Shown here: in pieces, positions 14,395 through 23,048 of the stretch | Position numbering within the stretch: the stretch's first letter is position 1 | How the letters are laid out: each line of letters begins with the position of its first letter | DNA from: Anoxybacteroides tepidamans | GTDB taxonomy: Bacteria; Bacillota; Bacilli; Bacillales; Anoxybacillaceae | Length of the DNA stretch: 64,000 nt | NCBI RefSeq assembly: GCF_014201465.1 | Contig: NZ_JACHEP010000014.1 | Location: forward strand, 17,118 to 81,117 | Direction of reading: 5' to 3' | Made by a program: the position numbers and the translations under genes | The notes under the pieces: model-generated | Told to the model about the DNA's origin: nothing | The model's database searches: none | What the model saw: the letters and a program-made list of their open reading frames with translations, nothing else

Positions 14395-14427
14395 AGACCT
14401 TTACCAAAACGGTAAAGGTCTTTTTTA
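14395..14427 (+). terminator. Riboswitch-controlled terminator
   Basis: AGACCTTTACC and GGTAAAGGTCT pair perfectly around AAAAC, followed by T5-6. The same arms occur once upstream (14356-14382), allowing an alternative antiterminator pairing. Confidence 0.9.
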
Positions 14428-14452
14428 TTTCAAATTTGAGAGGAGGGAGATG

Positions 14453-14725
14453 ATGAAAAAATTATGGAAAAAGGTAAGGTTGTTTTTGAAGTTCCACCGT
14501 TTTGTTCCATTCTTCATTGAATTTTTTCGTTCTCGCGAAGTAGCTAAGTATCAAAAAATGATGTACATGTTGGTCATCGTCGGCTATTTTCTCTTTCCGT
14601 TCGATTTGATTCCAGATTGGTTAGGAATTTTTGGAATTATGGATGATGTTACAATATTCATGTTGATTTTGCGAAAAATGATAAAGATAGCACCAGATCA
14701 TTTGAAACATAAATACGGAGTGTAA
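14453..14725 (+). CDS. DUF1232 membrane protein (YkvA-like)
   Basis: Encodes a 90-residue protein with the DUF1232 core YFLFPFDLIPDWLGIFGIMDDV. This motif occurs in a widespread family of small membrane-associated proteins of unknown function. GAGGAGGGAG lies 5-6 bases before ATG 14453; ATG 14450 is slightly closer to it and also possible. It is the first gene behind the Mn riboswitch and sits 15 bases before the TerC gene. Being in the same Mn-controlled transcript suggests a role in metal homeostasis or membrane assembly of the exporter, which is inference. Confidence 0.85.
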   Translation: MKKLWKKVRLFLKFHRFVPFFIEFFRSREVAKYQKMMYMLVIVGYFLFPFDLIPDWLGIFGIMDDVTIFMLILRKMIKIAPDHLKHKYGV

Positions 14726-14740
14726 AGGGGGAGCATGTAT

Positions 14741-15427
14741 ATGGAATTATTCTCTATCGAGTTTTGGTCAGCACTATTGTCCATTATTATCATTGACCTT
14801 GTATTAGCAGGGGACAATGCGATTGTGATCGGGCTAGCAGCACGAAATTTGCCGAAGCATCAACAAAAGCAGACGATCATTTGGGGAACGGTTGGGGCGA
14901 TTGTCATTCGCGCTTTGGCGACGCTAACGGTCGTATGGTTGTTGAAAATTCCAGGGCTATTGCTTGTTGGTGGCGTACTGCTTGTCTGGATTGCCTATAA
15001 GCTTCTAGTCGAAGAAAAAGGACACGAAGTGGAAGCTGGAAAAAGTATGTGGGAAGCAATTCGAACGATCATTATCGCCGATGCGTTAATGGGTCTGGAT
15101 AACGTATTAGCAGTAGCGGGAGCTGCACATGGTAGCCCTCTGTTAGTCATTTTAGGACTGCTTATTTCTGTTCCAATTATCGTATGGGGCAGTACGTTAA
15201 TTTTAAAATGGGTTGAGCGGTTTCCGATTATTATTACAATTGGAGCTGGAGTACTTGCTTGGACCGCTGCGAAAATGATCGTAGATGAACCATTTTTAGA
15301 AAGATATTTTGCCAATCCGATCGTGAAATACGGATTTGAGATTCTCGTGATCGCGGGAGTCATTATTGCCGGAACGTTAAAAAAAGCGAAAGACAATAAA
15401 GGAGAAGCAAAAGCCGCCAACGGATGA
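14741..15427 (+). CDS. TerC-family membrane protein, Mn exporter MeeY/YkoY type
   Basis: Encodes a 228-residue protein with about seven helices. Conserved acidic membrane motifs are present: LSIIIIDLVLAGDNAIVIG near residue 15 and IIIADALMGLDNVLAVAGAAHG near residue 115. In B. subtilis the TerC proteins MeeF and MeeY export Mn2+ and support metalation of exoenzymes. The start at ATG 14741 gives proper spacing from AAAGGGGGAG; ATG 14735 is too close. Transcription depends on the upstream Mn riboswitch. A terminator overlaps the stop codon. Confidence 0.9.
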   Translation: MELFSIEFWSALLSIIIIDLVLAGDNAIVIGLAARNLPKHQQKQTIIWGTVGAIVIRALATLTVVWLLKIPGLLLVGGVLLVWIAYKLLVEEKGHEVEAGKSMWEAIRTIIIADALMGLDNVLAVAGAAHGSPLLVILGLLISVPIIVWGSTLILKWVERFPIIITIGAGVLAWTAAKMIVDEPFLERYFANPIVKYGFEILVIAGVIIAGTLKKAKDNKGEAKAANG

Positions 15428-15440
15428 TTGGCGGCTTTTG
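15408..15440 (+). terminator. Terminator of the Mn operon
   Basis: CAAAAGCCGCCAA pairs perfectly with TTGGCGGCTTTTG. The stop codon lies in the loop, so the 3' coding end forms the left arm. Confidence 0.85.
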
Positions 15441-15561
15441 TAGTGCCGTTTATCGAATTGATGGAGGCGGCTTTCGTTTAAAAAGTCGATCGAAGCTGGT
15501 CGAACAGTTGTTTTTGTTTGGATAAATGGAATTTCCTAATTGACATAACGTAAAAAAATTG

Positions 15562-15612
15562 CATGTTATGCGTAAATTTTGACATGTTGTGTGTCGTTTT
15601 TTTCATGTTATG
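15562..15612. repeat. Three 9-bp direct repeats, 21-bp period, upstream of cstA
   Basis: CATGTTATG (15562), CATGTTGTG (15583) and CATGTTATG (15604) recur at exactly 21-bp spacing, with T-rich DNA between. They end about 33 bp before a TATAAT (15645-15650) that lacks a good -35. This is the layout of a tandem activator site such as that of LytTR-type response regulators. No gene is present in this 263-base stretch. Confidence 0.75.
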
Positions 15613-15644
15613 GTGATATTCATCTAATTTTTCAGAATAATTAG

Positions 15645-15650
15645 TATAAT
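15645..15650 (+). promoter_or_regulatory. -10 element of the cstA promoter
   Basis: A perfect TATAAT with only ATCTAA at the -35 position suggests an activator-dependent promoter. Confidence 0.5.
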
Positions 15651-15690
15651 TACCTTTGAAAATAAAGACATACAAAAGGGGGAGAGAAGG

Positions 15691-17769
15691 GTGAAAGGAA
15701 TTAAGTCAATCTTGCTTTGGGGACTCATTTCTGCTCTCGGAGCAGTCGCGTTCGGTATATTAGCATTGCACCGCGGCGAAACGATTAACGCCATTTGGCT
15801 CATCGTAGCGGCCGTGTGCGTATATGCTGTTGCTTATCGTTTTTATAGTAAATTTATTGCACAAAAAGTATTTCAGCTTGATGACAATCGGAAAACACCA
15901 GCGGAAGTATTTAATGACGGAAAAGACTATGTACCGACGAATAAATGGGTATTGTTCGGGCACCATTTCGCGGCAATTGCTGGTGCAGGTCCGCTTGTCG
16001 GTCCGATTTTAGCGTCACAAATGGGATATTTGCCGGGAACGCTTTGGATTGTCGTTGGTGTAGTATTAGCTGGGGCAGTGCAAGATTTTGTTATTTTGTT
16101 TGCGTCGATGCGCCGCAATGGAAAATCGCTTGGCGAAATGATTAAAGAGGAAATTGGTTCCTTTACAGGACTTATTGCGATGTTTGGTATTTTAGGAATT
16201 ATGATTATTTTATTAGCTGTTTTAGCGTTGGTTGTTGTGAAAGCGCTTGTAGGAAGTCCGTGGGGAATGTTTACGATTGCGGCGACGATTCCAATTGCGA
16301 TTTTTATGGGCGTTTATATGCGCTACATCCGTCCGGGGCGCGTAGGCGAAGCTTCGCTCATCGGTTTTGTTTTATTGATGGCTTCGATCGTTTTTGGGCA
16401 ATATGTCGCGGAAAATCCGACATTAGCGAATATGTTTACGTTTAAAGGGGAAACGATCGCCCTTTTAATGATCGGGTACGGTTTTGTCGCTTCAGCGTTG
16501 CCTGTATGGTTGTTGCTGGCGCCGCGCGACTATTTAAGTACGTTCTTAAAAATCGGAACGATCGTTGGCTTGGCGTTAGGAATTCTTGTCGTTGCGCCTG
16601 ATTTGCAAATGCCAGCGATTACGAAATTTGTTGACGGCACCGGCCCAGTATTTTCTGGGGATTTATTCCCATTCTTATTTATTACGATTGCATGCGGAGC
16701 TGTTTCCGGATTCCATTCCCTCGTTTCTTCTGGAACGACTCCAAAAATGATTGAGCTAGAAAGTCACGCTCGCCCGATCGGCTACGGTGCGATGCTCATG
16801 GAATCGTTTGTCGCCGTGATGGCGCTTGTGGCAGCTTGCGTGTTGACACCGGGAGCGTATTTTGCGATTAACAGCCCGGCAGCTGTGATTGGCCAAGATG
16901 TTGTGCAAGCAGCTAAAACCGTTTCTTCGTGGGGATTTACGATCACTCCGGATGTGTTAACGGAATTGGCGAAAGATGTAGGAGAGCAAACGATTTTATC
17001 ACGCACAGGTGGGGCGCCGACATTGGCGATCGGCATGGCCGTTATTTTATCAAAAGTGATCGGCGGGAAAGCGTTTATGGCGTTTTGGTACCATTTTGCG
17101 ATTTTATTTGAAGCGCTGTTTATTTTAACGACCATTGATGCGGGAACACGCGTCGGCCGCTTTATGATTCAAGACATTCTCGGCCATTTTTATAAACCGC
17201 TTGCCAAAACGGATTCTTTGCCAGCAAACATTATTGCCACAACGCTATGTGTGTTTGGCTGGGGATATTTCTTGTATCAAGGGGTTATCGATCCGCTTGG
17301 CGGAATCAATACGTTATGGCCGCTATTCGGGATCGCGAACCAAATGCTTGCGGGAATTGCGCTATTATTAGGTACAACCATTTTATTTAAAATGGGTAAA
17401 AAAGCATATGTATGGGTCACATTAGTGCCAACGACATGGATTTTAGTTGTGACGATGACAGCAGGGTTCCAAAAACTGTTCCATGAAAATCCGAAGATTG
17501 GCTTTTTAGCCCATGCGAAAGTATTTAAAGATGCATTGAACCAAGGAAAAATCTTACCTCCAGCGACAACAGAAGCACAAATGCGTCAAATTATTACGAA
17601 TGATTATGTCGATGCAGCGCTATGTGCGATTTTCATGCTTGTCGTTTTAGCGATGCTCATTTCTTGCGTAAACATGTGGATCAAAGTGTTGAGCAACAAA
17701 GCAACGCCGTTAAAAGAGGCGCCTTATATTCCACGCGATGCTGGAAATGAGGTTAAGCATTATGCGTAA
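15691..17769 (+). CDS. cstA: CstA-family pyruvate/peptide transporter
   Basis: Encodes a 692-residue polytopic protein of the carbon-starvation CstA/BtsT family; E. coli CstA has 701 residues. These are proton-coupled transporters of pyruvate and possibly peptides. Signature stretches visible: FGHHFAAIAGAGPLVGPILA, GAVQDFVILFASMRRNGKSLGE and SGFHSLVSSGTTPKMIE. The start is GTG 15691 behind AAAGGGGGAGAG. The last residues overlap the next gene, a YbdD-family protein, the usual CstA partner. Tandem 9-bp repeats upstream suggest control by a LytTR-type regulator. Confidence 0.94.
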   Translation: MKGIKSILLWGLISALGAVAFGILALHRGETINAIWLIVAAVCVYAVAYRFYSKFIAQKVFQLDDNRKTPAEVFNDGKDYVPTNKWVLFGHHFAAIAGAGPLVGPILASQMGYLPGTLWIVVGVVLAGAVQDFVILFASMRRNGKSLGEMIKEEIGSFTGLIAMFGILGIMIILLAVLALVVVKALVGSPWGMFTIAATIPIAIFMGVYMRYIRPGRVGEASLIGFVLLMASIVFGQYVAENPTLANMFTFKGETIALLMIGYGFVASALPVWLLLAPRDYLSTFLKIGTIVGLALGILVVAPDLQMPAITKFVDGTGPVFSGDLFPFLFITIACGAVSGFHSLVSSGTTPKMIELESHARPIGYGAMLMESFVAVMALVAACVLTPGAYFAINSPAAVIGQDVVQAAKTVSSWGFTITPDVLTELAKDVGEQTILSRTGGAPTLAIGMAVILSKVIGGKAFMAFWYHFAILFEALFILTTIDAGTRVGRFMIQDILGHFYKPLAKTDSLPANIIATTLCVFGWGYFLYQGVIDPLGGINTLWPLFGIANQMLAGIALLLGTTILFKMGKKAYVWVTLVPTTWILVVTMTAGFQKLFHENPKIGFLAHAKVFKDALNQGKILPPATTEAQMRQIITNDYVDAALCAIFMLVVLAMLISCVNMWIKVLSNKATPLKEAPYIPRDAGNEVKHYA

Positions 17770-17965
17770 GTTTTTTTCATCGGCGATGAAATATCGCAAA
17801 CAATTTCTTGATTTGCTTGTCGGCGTACCGAATTACGAACGATATGTCGAACATATGAAGACGCATCATCCAGGGGCGCCGATTAAATCACGAAAAGAAT
17901 TTTTTTGTGAAGCACAAGAGGCAAGATATAACGGCAAAGGTGGAAAAGTATCGCGCTGTTGTTAA
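17762..17965 (+). CDS. YbdD/YjiX family small protein
   Basis: Encodes a 67-residue basic protein of the YbdD/YjiX (DUF466) family. Genes of this family almost always follow cstA or btsT. The motif VGVPNYERYVEHMKTHHPG followed by P...REFF-type (KSRKEFFCEAQEARY) is typical. The ATG at 17762 overlaps the cstA stop by 8 bases, so translation is coupled. It ends with SRCC, a C-terminal cysteine pair typical of the family. The biochemical role is unknown; a link to transporter function is inferred from the conserved pairing. Confidence 0.9.
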   Translation: MRKFFSSAMKYRKQFLDLLVGVPNYERYVEHMKTHHPGAPIKSRKEFFCEAQEARYNGKGGKVSRCC

Positions 17966-17971
17966 AGGAAG

Positions 17972-17996
17972 AGGGAGATTCAGTCTCCCTTTTCTC
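17972..17996 (+). terminator. Terminator of cstA-ybdD
   Basis: AGGGAGA pairs with TCTCCCT, followed by TTTCTCATTTT. Confidence 0.75.
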
Positions 17997-18060
17997 ATTT
18001 TGCTTTGTCATATCTGTTAGGATGTGCAGCTTCAATCTATTTTATAAGGAGGAATGATGA

Positions 18061-18978
18061 ATGCGCGTGTTAGTCGTTGGTGCGGGTGGCGTTGGCGGCT
18101 ATTTTGGCGGTCGGCTGTTGGAAAAAGGGGAAGATATCACATTTCTTGTCCGTGAGCGTAGAAAAAAGCAATTAGAGGAGCACGGGCTTGTCATCCGCAG
18201 TGTTCACGGCGATGTGGTGTTAACGCCGAAAACACTTGTCAATGGAGAAAAAGCAGAGCCGTTTGATGTTGTCATTTTTTCGAATAAAGCATACCATTTA
18301 CAAGAAGCGATTCGCGATGCGAAGCCGTATGTAGGAAAAACGACGATGATTTTGCCGCTGTTAAACGGCATGGCCCATATGGAAGTGCTTTGGAGCGAGT
18401 TTGGAAAAGAAAACGTGCTAGGTGGTCTTTGTTTTATTGAAACGACGTTAGCTCCAGATGGGACGATCGTTCAATCGAGCCCGTCTCATGATGTAAGATT
18501 TGGCGAATGGTCAGGAGAAGTGACGGAACGGATTCAAGCGCTCCATAATCTGTTTTCGAACTGCAATGCCCGTTTTCGCTTAAGCGAACACATCGTAACG
18601 GATATGTGGCATAAATATTTATTTATTGCGACGATGTCGGGAGTGACGACGCTGTTCCGCGCGCCGATGGGGCCTGTCCGTTCAGGAGAATACGGACAAG
18701 AGATTTTGTTTGCTTTATTAAAAGAGATTGCGGCGATTATGAGGGCGCATGGCGCTCCGATTGCCGATGATATTGAAGAAAAGCAATTAGTGCAAATGAA
18801 CGAAATGTCACCGGAAATGAAATCATCGATGCAGCGCGATATGGAAAAAGGCCATATGGTCGAAGCGGATCATTTGCAAGGATATTTGCTGCAGCTGGCG
18901 AAACAATATCAAATCGATGCTCCGTTGCTAAAAGCCGTATATCATCACCTGAAATTGTACGAACAACAGCGAGGCTAG
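18061..18978 (+). CDS. panE: 2-dehydropantoate 2-reductase family protein (PanE/ApbA)
   Basis: Encodes a 305-residue NADPH-dependent reductase. The Rossmann motif GAGGVGGYFGG starts at residue 7. The catalytic Lys lies in the SNKAYHL segment near residue 79 and a second conserved Lys in DMWHKYLF. The C-terminal helical domain contains EADHLQGYLL, the family's substrate-binding end. PanE reduces ketopantoate to pantoate in CoA synthesis, but Bacillus carries several paralogues, so the physiological substrate is not certain. It is a single-gene unit with an AAGGAGG site and a strong terminator. Confidence 0.83.
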   Translation: MRVLVVGAGGVGGYFGGRLLEKGEDITFLVRERRKKQLEEHGLVIRSVHGDVVLTPKTLVNGEKAEPFDVVIFSNKAYHLQEAIRDAKPYVGKTTMILPLLNGMAHMEVLWSEFGKENVLGGLCFIETTLAPDGTIVQSSPSHDVRFGEWSGEVTERIQALHNLFSNCNARFRLSEHIVTDMWHKYLFIATMSGVTTLFRAPMGPVRSGEYGQEILFALLKEIAAIMRAHGAPIADDIEEKQLVQMNEMSPEMKSSMQRDMEKGHMVEADHLQGYLLQLAKQYQIDAPLLKAVYHHLKLYEQQRG

Positions 18979-18996
18979 ATGTTTCTAGCCTTTTTT
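18973..18996 (+). terminator. Terminator of panE-like gene
   Basis: GGCTAGA pairs with TCTAGCC around a 4-base loop, followed by TTTTTT. Confidence 0.9.
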
Positions 18997-19144
18997 CTTA
19001 CTTGCATTTTGAACGTGGCGGAAGTCGCGTTAGCGCTTTTAAAAATTTTGTGAAGTGAAAACTTTCTCTTTCACCAAGGCCAGTTGTGTATTAAAATGGA
19101 GAGTAGCGTTGAAAACGTATACGGAAAAAGAGGAGGATGCAGCG

Positions 19145-20818
19145 TTGAAGAAAGCATGGTGGAAAGAAGGAGTTGCGTATCAAATTTATCCGAGAAGCTT
19201 TATGGACTCCAATGGGGACGGAATTGGCGATCTTCGCGGAATTATCTCAAAGCTTGATTATTTGCAAGACCTTGGAATCGATATCATATGGATTTGCCCG
19301 ATCTACAAATCGCCAAACGCTGATAACGGATACGATATTAGCGATTATCATGCGATTATGGAAGAGTTCGGGACGATGGAAGATTTTGATATGTTGCTAG
19401 ACGAAATTCATCAACGCGGGATGAAAGTGATTTTGGATCTTGTCATCAATCATACGAGTGATGAACATCCATGGTTTATTGAGTCGCGTTCAGCAAAAGA
19501 TAGTCCGAAGCGCGATTGGTATATTTGGCGCGATGGGAAAAATGGGCGTGAGCCGAACAACTGGGAAAGCATTTTTGGCGGATCGGCTTGGGAGTATGAT
19601 CCGACAACGGATCAGTATTATTTACACGTCTTTGCGGTGAAACAGCCCGATTTAAACTGGGAAAACGAAGAAGTGCGCCGCGAGCTTTACAACATGATTA
19701 ACTGGTGGCTTGATAAAGGAATTGACGGATTTCGGGTCGATGCGATTTCGCACATTAAGAAAAAGCCGGGGCTTCCGGATTTGCCGAATCCAAAGGGACT
19801 TGATTACGTTCCGTCATTTGATGGCCATATGAACCAAGAAGGGATTATGGATTATTTAAGAGAGCTGAAAATGCAAACGTTTGCGCGTTATGACATTATG
19901 ACCGTCGGGGAAGCAAATGGAGTGAAAGCGGAGCAAGCGGAAGAATGGGTTGGCGAAGAAAATGGCATTTTTAATATGATTTTTCAGTTTGAGCATTTAG
20001 GATTATGGGAAAAAGGAACGGACGGTGGTGTCAATGTCCGTCAATTAAAGCGCACGCTGACAAAATGGCAAAAAAGTCTCGAAAATCGAGGTTGGAATGC
20101 TTTATTTTTAGAAAACCACGATCAGCCCCGCTCTGTGTCAACATGGGGGAACGATCAAGAATATCTTACAGAAAGTGCAAAGGCGTTGGGGGCTCTTTAC
20201 TTTCTCATGCAAGGGACGCCGTTTATTTATCAAGGACAAGAAATCGGCATGACGAATGTTCGGTTTGAAACGATTGATGAATACGATGATGTCGCGATGA
20301 AAAATTTTTACCGCATTGAGAGGGAAAAAGGACGGCCGCACGAAGAAATTATGGAAGTGATATGGAAAAAAGGGCGCGACAATTCGCGTACACCGATGCA
20401 ATGGTCGAGTGAGGCGAATGCCGGTTTTACGACGGGAACACCGTGGCTGGGGATAAACGAAAATTACAAAGAAATTAATGTAGAGAAGCAATTAATAGAC
20501 CCTCACTCTGTTCTTAATTTCTATAAAAAAATGATTCGTCTTCGGAAAGAAAATGAAGTGTTTATTTACGGAACGTATGATTTAATTTTAGAAAAAGATA
20601 AAGCGATTTACGCATATACAAGAACGCTAGGGGACGAAAAAGCGGTCATTATTGTCAACATGAGCGATCAGCCTGTTTTGTATCGGTATGACCAATTGCA
20701 GCTGTCATCAGACGAGTTAATGCTGCAAAATTATGAAGTAAAACCGCACAAAAATGCTACACGTTTTAAGTTGAGACCGTACGAAACGCGCGTATATTTG
20801 TTGCAAGGCAAGCAGTAA
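19145..20818 (+). CDS. GH13 alpha-glucosidase (oligo-1,6-glucosidase family)
   Basis: Encodes a 557-residue cytosolic enzyme that hydrolyses terminal alpha-glucosidic bonds of malto- or isomalto-oligosaccharides. TTG 19145 follows GAGGAGG by 7 bases and yields [19 protein letters not shown], matching family N-termini. An in-frame ATG at 19055 is rejected. The catalytic residues are visible as Asp199 (GFRVDAISH), Glu256 (TVGEANG) and Asp326 (ENHDQPR). Residue 200 after the nucleophile is Ala; isomaltases usually carry Val here, while maltose-preferring enzymes carry Thr or Ala. That points to alpha-1,4 preference. It may act on sugar imported by the system at 62 kb plus MsmX. Confidence 0.92.
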   Translation: MKKAWWKEGVAYQIYPRSFMDSNGDGIGDLRGIISKLDYLQDLGIDIIWICPIYKSPNADNGYDISDYHAIMEEFGTMEDFDMLLDEIHQRGMKVILDLVINHTSDEHPWFIESRSAKDSPKRDWYIWRDGKNGREPNNWESIFGGSAWEYDPTTDQYYLHVFAVKQPDLNWENEEVRRELYNMINWWLDKGIDGFRVDAISHIKKKPGLPDLPNPKGLDYVPSFDGHMNQEGIMDYLRELKMQTFARYDIMTVGEANGVKAEQAEEWVGEENGIFNMIFQFEHLGLWEKGTDGGVNVRQLKRTLTKWQKSLENRGWNALFLENHDQPRSVSTWGNDQEYLTESAKALGALYFLMQGTPFIYQGQEIGMTNVRFETIDEYDDVAMKNFYRIEREKGRPHEEIMEVIWKKGRDNSRTPMQWSSEANAGFTTGTPWLGINENYKEINVEKQLIDPHSVLNFYKKMIRLRKENEVFIYGTYDLILEKDKAIYAYTRTLGDEKAVIIVNMSDQPVLYRYDQLQLSSDELMLQNYEVKPHKNATRFKLRPYETRVYLLQGKQ

Positions 20819-20832
20819 TGCTTGTCTTTTTT
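20807..20832 (+). terminator. Terminator of alpha-glucosidase gene
   Basis: GGCAAGCA pairs with TGCTTGTC (one G-U) around GTAA, followed by T6. It overlaps the stop codon. Confidence 0.8.
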
Positions 20833-20897
20833 GTTATTATCAAAGAAGGAATCGTCTTACCTTTAGCGAAACAGTTAAAAAGAAAGGGGATGAAGAC

Positions 20898-21425
20898 ATG
20901 GATGAGATTCGTTATCCAATTGGAAAATTTGAAAAACCGACATCGTTTCAAGAAGAAGATGTGAAGCAATGGGTTTCTGATATTCGCCGTTTGCCAATAG
21001 CGTTGCGCGAGGCGGTGAGCGGATTAAATGAGGAACAGCTCAACACGCCGTATCGCGAAGGGGGGTGGACGGTGGCACAAGTTGTGCACCACGTGGCGGA
21101 CGCGAGCATGAATGCGTTTTTGCGGACAAAATGGACGCTTACCGAGAATGTTCCTTCCATTAAGCCGTTTGACGAAAATGCTTGGGCGGAAACGGTGGAG
21201 GCCTGCTTTTCGTCAGTGGAACTTTCGCTTCAATTGCTCGAGGGGCTGCACGGACGTTGGGGACAGCTGCTTGAAACGCTCAAACCGGAAGATTTTAAGC
21301 GGACATTTTATCATGAAGGAATGAAAACAGCAGTAGATTTATACACGTTTATCGCGATGTGTGCGTGGCACGGGAAGCATCATACAGCGCACATTCAACA
21401 TTTGCGTTTGCGAAAAGGGTGGTAA
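20898..21425 (+). CDS. DinB/YfiT-family putative metal-dependent hydrolase or thiol transferase
   Basis: Encodes a 175-residue four-helix DinB-fold protein of the YfiT group. The three-histidine metal site is visible: VHHVADA near residue 64 and [13 protein letters not shown] near residue 155. The opening [10 protein letters not shown] is typical of YfiT. Some DinB relatives in Firmicutes are bacillithiol-S-transferases, so a detoxifying thiol transfer is possible. AAAGGGGATGAAGAC lies before ATG 20898. It converges with the rRNA methyltransferase gene at a shared terminator. Confidence 0.88.
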   Translation: MDEIRYPIGKFEKPTSFQEEDVKQWVSDIRRLPIALREAVSGLNEEQLNTPYREGGWTVAQVVHHVADASMNAFLRTKWTLTENVPSIKPFDENAWAETVEACFSSVELSLQLLEGLHGRWGQLLETLKPEDFKRTFYHEGMKTAVDLYTFIAMCAWHGKHHTAHIQHLRLRKGW

Positions 21426-21468
21426 ATTACAACAACGGTATAAGATTTCTTTCGTTTTTGGATGTTAA

Positions 21469-21504
21469 AAAATAACGGACATCGAAAATCGTGTCCGTTA
21501 TTTT
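21469..21504. terminator. Bidirectional terminator
   Basis: AAAATAACGGACA pairs perfectly with TGTCCGTTATTTT around 10 bases, with A and T tracts at both ends. It serves the converging dinB-like and methyltransferase genes. Confidence 0.88.
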
Positions 21505-22691
21505 CGCGAATGTACCTCGAAAATCGCAAATTTTAAATAGTCACCTTCGTCGGCCGCGAGCAGTTTTGGATGGTCGTAGCCGGCGCCGCTCCAATGGACT
21601 TGTCGCAAAATCTTTTTCGCATCAAAGGCCGCTTCGTCGATCATCGCTCGGAATAAGTCGGCATGAACGTGGTACGAGCAGCTCGCGGTGACGAAAAATC
21701 CGCCGTCTTTGACGAGCTTTAATCCGTTTAAGTTGATGTCTTTATAGCCGCCGAGCGCTTTCGGTACAGTCTGTGCCGACTTGGCGAAAGCAGGGGGGTC
21801 GATAATGACAACGTCCCATTTCTTCCCTTCATGAACAGCTTCCCGTAAATAATCGAACGCATTGGCGACGACAAACTCAACATTGGTAAAACCGTTTAGT
21901 GCGGCATTGCGTTTCGCTGTTTCGATCGCATGCTCTGAAATATCGACTGCCGTGACATGCTTGGCGCCGTATAAGCAGGCGTTCAACATGAACGACCCTG
22001 TATGGGTAAAGCAGTCTAATACGGTCGTGTTACGGTCGATGAGCGGTTTGATGGCGGCGCGGTTTTGTCGCTGATCAAAGAAAAAGCCTGTTTTTTGTCC
22101 GTTTTCGATGTCAACTATGTAACGAACGCCGTTTTCTTCGATGATTACTTCTGTTTCACATTCGCCGTACCAAAATCCTTTTTCTTGCGGCAGCCCTTCT
22201 AGCTCCCGGACATATACGTCATTGCGCAAGTAGATCGCTTTAGGCTTAAATACGTCGAGCAGTCCTTTTAAAATCCAGTTTTTCCGTTTTTCCATTCCGA
22301 GCGAAAGAATTTGTACAACGAGCACATCTTCATACTTATCGACAATTAATCCCGGCAAAAAGTCCGCTTCACCGTAGATTGCACGGCAGGAACGGACGCC
22401 GGGGATCATTCGCTCGCGGTAAGCCCATGCCCGTCGAATGCGGTTGATGAAAAACGATTCGTTTAACTCGTCTTCCTGATGATGCGTCAAGACGCGCACA
22501 ATCATTTGTGATTTTGGATTAATATATCCTTTCGCAAGAAAATGGCGCTGATGATTATATACGTTGACAAAGTCACCTGGTTCAAAATCCCCTTCAATAT
22601 AATCGACTTCGCTTTGAAAAATCCAAGGATGCCCTTGTTCGAGCCGTTTTTTCCGCTTTCGTTTTAAAAATACGTTTGCCACGTTCTCCAC
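21498..22691 (-). CDS. Class I SAM-dependent rRNA methyltransferase (RlmI/YwbD-like)
   Basis: Encodes a 397-residue protein. Residues 1-75 form an N-terminal PUA RNA-binding domain (FLKRKRKKRLEQGHPWIFQSE). A central EEHEE-like domain leads to a Rossmann methyltransferase domain after about residue 205. The SAM and target motifs are seen as VLDCFTHTGSF, AVDISEHAIE and VIIDPPAFAKS, with Cys in TASCSYH. RlmI in E. coli makes m5C1962 in 23S rRNA; B. subtilis YwbD is the likely orthologue. It is a single gene on the minus strand, opposite the thi operon. Confidence 0.9.
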   Translation of the reverse strand: MENVANVFLKRKRKKRLEQGHPWIFQSEVDYIEGDFEPGDFVNVYNHQRHFLAKGYINPKSQMIVRVLTHHQEDELNESFFINRIRRAWAYRERMIPGVRSCRAIYGEADFLPGLIVDKYEDVLVVQILSLGMEKRKNWILKGLLDVFKPKAIYLRNDVYVRELEGLPQEKGFWYGECETEVIIEENGVRYIVDIENGQKTGFFFDQRQNRAAIKPLIDRNTTVLDCFTHTGSFMLNACLYGAKHVTAVDISEHAIETAKRNAALNGFTNVEFVVANAFDYLREAVHEGKKWDVVIIDPPAFAKSAQTVPKALGGYKDINLNGLKLVKDGGFFVTASCSYHVHADLFRAMIDEAAFDAKKILRQVHWSGAGYDHPKLLAADEGDYLKFAIFEVHSRK

Positions 22692-22801
22692 TCCATTAAC
22701 TAGTTATTTGCCCTTTTTATCATACAGAATTGACCGGCAAGACGCAATGATGGCAGTTGTTGAGATTGAGGGCGGAAATCGGAAATATATGGCGAAATGA
22801 C

Positions 22802-22829
22802 TTGACAACAATGCCGGCCGTGATATGAT
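22802..22829 (+). promoter_or_regulatory. SigA promoter of the thi operon
   Basis: TTGACA (22802-22807) and TATGAT (22824-22829) are separated by 16 bp. The predicted start is about 30 bases before the TPP aptamer. Confidence 0.8.
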
Positions 22830-22865
22830 AAATGTAAACAATGAAATATGGATATGTTTATTAGT

Positions 22866-22959
22866 ATCCACTAGGGGGGCCTTTAGATAGGCTGAGATCA
22901 AAGTGTGCCTTTGAGACCCTTAGAACCTGATCTGGGTTATACCAGCGTAGGGAAGTGGA
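22866..22959 (+). ncRNA. TPP riboswitch (thi box)
   Basis: All thi-box hallmarks are present: CTAGGGGGGCC, GCTGAGA, GACCCTTAGAACCTGATCTG and the 3' block CAGCGTAGGGAAGTGG. P1 forms between TCCAC (22867) and GTGGA (22955). TPP binding stabilises the aptamer and lets a downstream terminator form. The 3' P1 strand GGAAGTGG can alternatively pair with CCACTTTC of that terminator, giving the antiterminator. This stretch of 357 bases holds no protein gene. Confidence 0.97.
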
Positions 22960-22987
22960 AGTAACGCATTTGTTTATTCACGTTTGT

Positions 22988-23026
22988 AACCACTTTCTTT
23001 ACGCTTGCAAAGAAAGTGGTTTTTAT
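22988..23026 (+). terminator. TPP-controlled terminator
   Basis: AACCACTTTCTTT pairs perfectly with AAAGAAAGTGGTT around 8 bases, followed by TTTAT. Confidence 0.92.
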
Positions 23027-23048
23027 ATTTTATTTTAGGGGGGATTCG

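Noticed and set aside
15562..15612. CRISPR-like short repeats upstream of cstA
   Set aside because: Units are only 9 bp at 21-bp period with three copies and no spacers of CRISPR size; an activator site fits better.
15478..15675. 65-residue minus-strand ORF with HNM repeats
   Set aside because: The peptide repeat is only the translation of the 21-bp DNA repeats; no ribosome site and no family match.
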